Shown here in pieces: positions 61,704-64,000 of a DNA stretch of 64,000 nt. The position numbers and the translations under genes are program-made. The notes under the pieces were generated by a model. The model was not told where the DNA came from. It saw only the letters and a list, made by a program, of their open reading frames with translations, and searched no databases. The first letter of the stretch is position 1. Each line of letters opens with the position of its first letter. The DNA comes from Methanomicrobium antiquum (GTDB taxonomy: Archaea; Halobacteriota; Methanomicrobia; Methanomicrobiales; Methanomicrobiaceae): contig NZ_CP091092.1 in the NCBI RefSeq assembly GCF_029633915.1, positions 1,178,001-1,242,000 of the forward strand. Reading direction: 5' to 3'.

Positions 61704-62537
61704 TTAAGCTGAAATTTTGCTGTCAAGAAGAACTTTTATCAGTTCACGGTCAAAGAGCATTGAAACCATCTTCTTATCCCCATTGATTACCGGAAGCTGA
61801 TCTACTCTTGAGCGCTTCATTTTGAGTGCACATTCACTTATCTCTGCATTTTGCGGTACTGCAACAACCTCTTTTACCATTGCATCCTTAACAAGTTTAT
61901 CTGGAAGCTGGACTTTTGAAATTCCAAAAGAGATTGTGTGCATATCTCTGATACTCTCCCATGTCCAGTCATCGTCATCTGTACCATTTGAGAGATCGCT
62001 TACTTCAACACTGTCCTCTATCATTGCATGTTTTATTAAATCACGCTCAGATATGATTCCTGTAAGCATTGAGTCCTTATTAAGAATAGGTATTGCATCA
62101 TATCCGGAGATTTCCATGATTCTTCCGACAAGCGGCAAAGGAGTATTTTCCCATAGCGCAAATGTTGGTTTTGTATATCCCATTTTAATCTCTGATTTAA
62201 ACTTCATCTGCGCAATTGCGCCTACTAAATCGGCAATACTAATAATTCCAAGTAGTTTTCCTTTTTCAACAACAGGAAGCCTTCTGAACTTATTCTTATC
62301 CATTATCCGGGCAGCTTCAATAATAGATGCCTCCGGTCCGATTGTTACAGGGTTTGATGTCATTAAAAGACTAAGCTGCGTCTCATCAGCCTTTCTTAAG
62401 AGATCTTTTCGGGTTATGATTCCTACAAGTTCACCTTTATTTGTAACAGGTACACCACTTATACCGGTTCTTTTTAAAATTCTTAAAACATCATCCCTGT
62501 TTCCGGGTGTTTCAACAGAAACAACATCATCAACCAT
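61704..62537 (-). CDS. protein with four CBS domains
   Basis: The 277-aa protein consists of four CBS motifs in two Bateman pairs. They include SGVPVTNKGELVGIITRKDL, RRLPVVEKGKLLGIISIADL, DAIPILNKDSMLTGIISERD and a last one with RVDQLPVINGDKKMVSMLFD. Such modules bind adenine nucleotides or SAM and regulate a partner. No enzyme domain is attached. ATG 62537 is used; the frame is open a little further up with no usual start codon. It follows the UspA gene by 23 bp, pairing a stress protein with a nucleotide sensor. Confidence 0.85.
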   Translation of the reverse strand: MVDDVVSVETPGNRDDVLRILKRTGISGVPVTNKGELVGIITRKDLLRKADETQLSLLMTSNPVTIGPEASIIEAARIMDKNKFRRLPVVEKGKLLGIISIADLVGAIAQMKFKSEIKMGYTKPTFALWENTPLPLVGRIMEISGYDAIPILNKDSMLTGIISERDLIKHAMIEDSVEVSDLSNGTDDDDWTWESIRDMHTISFGISKVQLPDKLVKDAMVKEVVAVPQNAEISECALKMKRSRVDQLPVINGDKKMVSMLFDRELIKVLLDSKISA

Positions 62538-62560
62538 ACAATCCCGGACGAGTCTTTCTT

Positions 62561-62989
62561 CTATGATCTCACCACCATTGTTGATACTTTGCTGTTTCTA
62601 ATCACATATTCCGTGACACTGCCAAGAAACAGTTTGTCAACGTTGCTTTTTCCGGTTGAACCCATGACTATAAGATCAGCGTTTAATTCATCAGCAAGTT
62701 TGAGTATTTCTTCCCCCGCATGCCCTTTTTTGACATGTGAGACAAATTCGACATTGCTCTTTTTGGCAATATTCTCCCCCAATTCAAATGCATCTGTTCC
62801 GATAGCCTCAAATCTGCTGTATAAAAGCTCCATTGTGCTGTCAGTAGGAATGTCTTTGAACATACCTGTCTCAATTACATAAACTGCATTGACGACAGAA
62901 TCTCTTATTTTTGACTCGTTGATGGCCGCCTCAAGCGCCTTCTCACTGGCTTTTGAGCCGTCCACTGCTACGAGGATGGTTTTAAACAT
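62561..62989 (-). CDS. universal stress protein, UspA family
   Basis: The 142-aa Usp starts MFKTILVAVDGSKASEKA and has the ATP-binding GSTGKSNVDKLFLGSVTEY near residue 110 (G2xG9xGS pattern). It probably binds ATP. It is located between the amidohydrolase gene (32 bp upstream) and the CBS gene. Confidence 0.9.
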   Translation of the reverse strand: MFKTILVAVDGSKASEKALEAAINESKIRDSVVNAVYVIETGMFKDIPTDSTMELLYSRFEAIGTDAFELGENIAKKSNVEFVSHVKKGHAGEEILKLADELNADLIVMGSTGKSNVDKLFLGSVTEYVIRNSKVSTMVVRS

Positions 62990-63021
62990 AAATTACCTAC
63001 CTCAAAATTGTGATTTATAAA

Positions 63022-64000
63022 TTATTTTTTTATGTGCTTAAAATAGGTTCTCTCTATTAAGCCGGAATTCATCCTTTTTACGATTGTTTTTAGTGGAGAA
63101 TGGCTGAAGCGCAGATTATATTCACCAGGTATTACTGAAAAAAAGGCCGCAACATTTCCTTTTTCTATAAAAAATGGATTTTTAAAGATTTCTGAACCAG
63201 ATACCGACATTTTCATGATTTCTTTAGGATCTGTCCCATACAGATATGACAAAAATGACATCTCAGAAAACATATCCGGCTGGACAAACATCACGTTATC
63301 GGTCCCCAGTAAAACCATGCATCCCATCTCAAGCATTTTTCCAACAGGAGGATGTGCGGATGAAGATGATACGCCAAGTATGTGATTTGATCTTGGGCAA
63401 ATCACAACAGGTATATTTTCATCAACACAGCGTTTTAGCTGTTTGTCTGTTGCATGCGTCATATGGACAAGCATGTCAGGCTTTAAGTCTATTGCCTGAT
63501 CAACATCACTGTTGTTCTTCTCACCCGCATGGATGGCAACAAAACCTCCTTTCTTTTTTGTTTCAGATGCCTCTGTGATTACATGTGTTCCTTCTTTAGT
63601 ACTTGAAATTCCAATACCGTCAGATATTTCCTCTCCCCCGTTGCGCCCAAGTATTATGCCAAATATTTCTTTTTTGTCCATCGCTTTTTTTATTGTCAGA
63701 ACACCTTCTTTTCCACCTTCGCGAAAATCACAGAATCCAAATATAGCAGAATTTAGCATATAGTCCATACTGGATGATACAGCATCTTTTAGCACTTCTT
63801 TGTCAGTTTCTCTTAGAATTTTGTGTTTTAACCCGTTCGGAGGCGCCACAAGCTCAGATAAACTGCCCTTTGCCTCTGCATCCATAGCCACAGTATCAGC
63901 AAGATGTGTATGTGAATTAAAAAATCCTGGAAATATCCATCTTTCAGGAACTTTTTTTTTCTCTTCGATTTCAGCAATAATTCCTTCTTCAACAACAATT
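63022..64000 (-). CDS. amidohydrolase family protein, partial (5' end beyond window)
   Basis: The frame is open from base 64000 and no start is needed inside. The N-terminal part visible at 63892-64000 has WIFPGFFNSHTHLADT with the HxH metal motif of amidohydrolases. VAIHAGEKNN and LLGTDNVMF supply more ligands. The pattern is close to cytosine/SAH-deaminase-like enzymes. About 325 residues are visible; a short N-terminal piece is missing. It lies 32 bp before the UspA gene and probably shares its transcript. The substrate is not certain. Confidence 0.85.
   Translation of the reverse strand, partial: IVVEEGIIAEIEEKKKVPERWIFPGFFNSHTHLADTVAMDAEAKGSLSELVAPPNGLKHKILRETDKEVLKDAVSSSMDYMLNSAIFGFCDFREGGKEGVLTIKKAMDKKEIFGIILGRNGGEEISDGIGISSTKEGTHVITEASETKKKGGFVAIHAGEKNNSDVDQAIDLKPDMLVHMTHATDKQLKRCVDENIPVVICPRSNHILGVSSSSAHPPVGKMLEMGCMVLLGTDNVMFVQPDMFSEMSFLSYLYGTDPKEIMKMSVSGSEIFKNPFFIEKGNVAAFFSVIPGEYNLRFSHSPLKTIVKRMNSGLIERTYFKHIKK

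Noticed and set aside
61822-62601. 259-aa plus-strand ORF over the CBS gene
   Set aside because: It is Ser/Ile-rich and antisense to four recognisable CBS motifs.

Overview
The window is archaeal and comes from a methanogen, most likely of the order Methanomicrobiales. It carries coenzyme F430 genes (cfbA, E, D, B), a methanogenesis-marker-9 protein, archaeal CoA-biosynthesis enzymes (pantoate kinase, phosphopantothenate synthetase), a pterin aldolase of the MptD type, MCM and RFC, two TATA-binding proteins, aCPSF1, a proteasome beta subunit, NMD3 and a type IV pilin. DNA is AT-rich, intergenic stretches very AT-rich. Species is not assigned.

Layout. 1-476: remains of a frameshifted AAA+ ATPase gene. 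571-5428 (+): a condensation-domain-like acyltransferase, an orphan BMP-type binding protein, a U32 peptidase-family protein and a UbiA prenyltransferase. 5597-8000: tRNA-Glu, a 45-bp purine-rich tandem repeat, a Bcr/CflA-type exporter and a repeat-rich gap with a MITE-like element. 8001-13163 (-): cfbA-cfbE-cfbD-cfbB-ilvE, the F430 operon without cfbC. 13243-16454 (+): RecU-like nuclease, marker 9, a CitG-like protein and a DUF447 protein, all overlapping. 16599-20055 (-): pilin, an IS1634-type transposase relic (+), and thiD-Lrp-membrane-hypothetical. 21757-27050 (-): a tightly overlapping operon of Taw2-like enzyme, coaBC, pantoate kinase, phosphopantothenate synthetase, a degenerate RFC-like ATPase and a methyltransferase that seems to start at CTG. 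27259-29932 (-): NMD3, DUF424, a TatD relative and mptD. 30491-38277: a DNA replication and repair block (rfcS-mcm on -, RPA-associated OB protein, phosphoesterase and Lhr helicase on +).

38398-50151 is the most unusual part. Two paralogous AMP-forming acyl-CoA synthetases flank a sensor kinase/response regulator pair. Each synthetase has a DNA-binding domain at its N-terminus, and the two domains are unrelated: an excisionase/MerR-type helix-turn-helix in one and a ribbon-helix-helix in the other. Each gene has a dyad directly upstream of its TATA box. I propose that they are enzyme-regulators that sense fatty acid or CoA status and control their own promoters. Two tbp genes lie on either side of the block.

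50319-64000: glutamine synthetase, a DUF1294 protein, an RND/MMPL exporter, a Yip1 protein with a Tyr-rich linker coupled to a PKD-domain secreted protein, an MFS transporter, psmB-aCPSF1, and amidohydrolase-UspA-CBS. Across the window a family of palindromes built on CATGAAA...TTTCATG recurs, mostly between the 3' ends of convergent genes, where they may act as bidirectional terminators.
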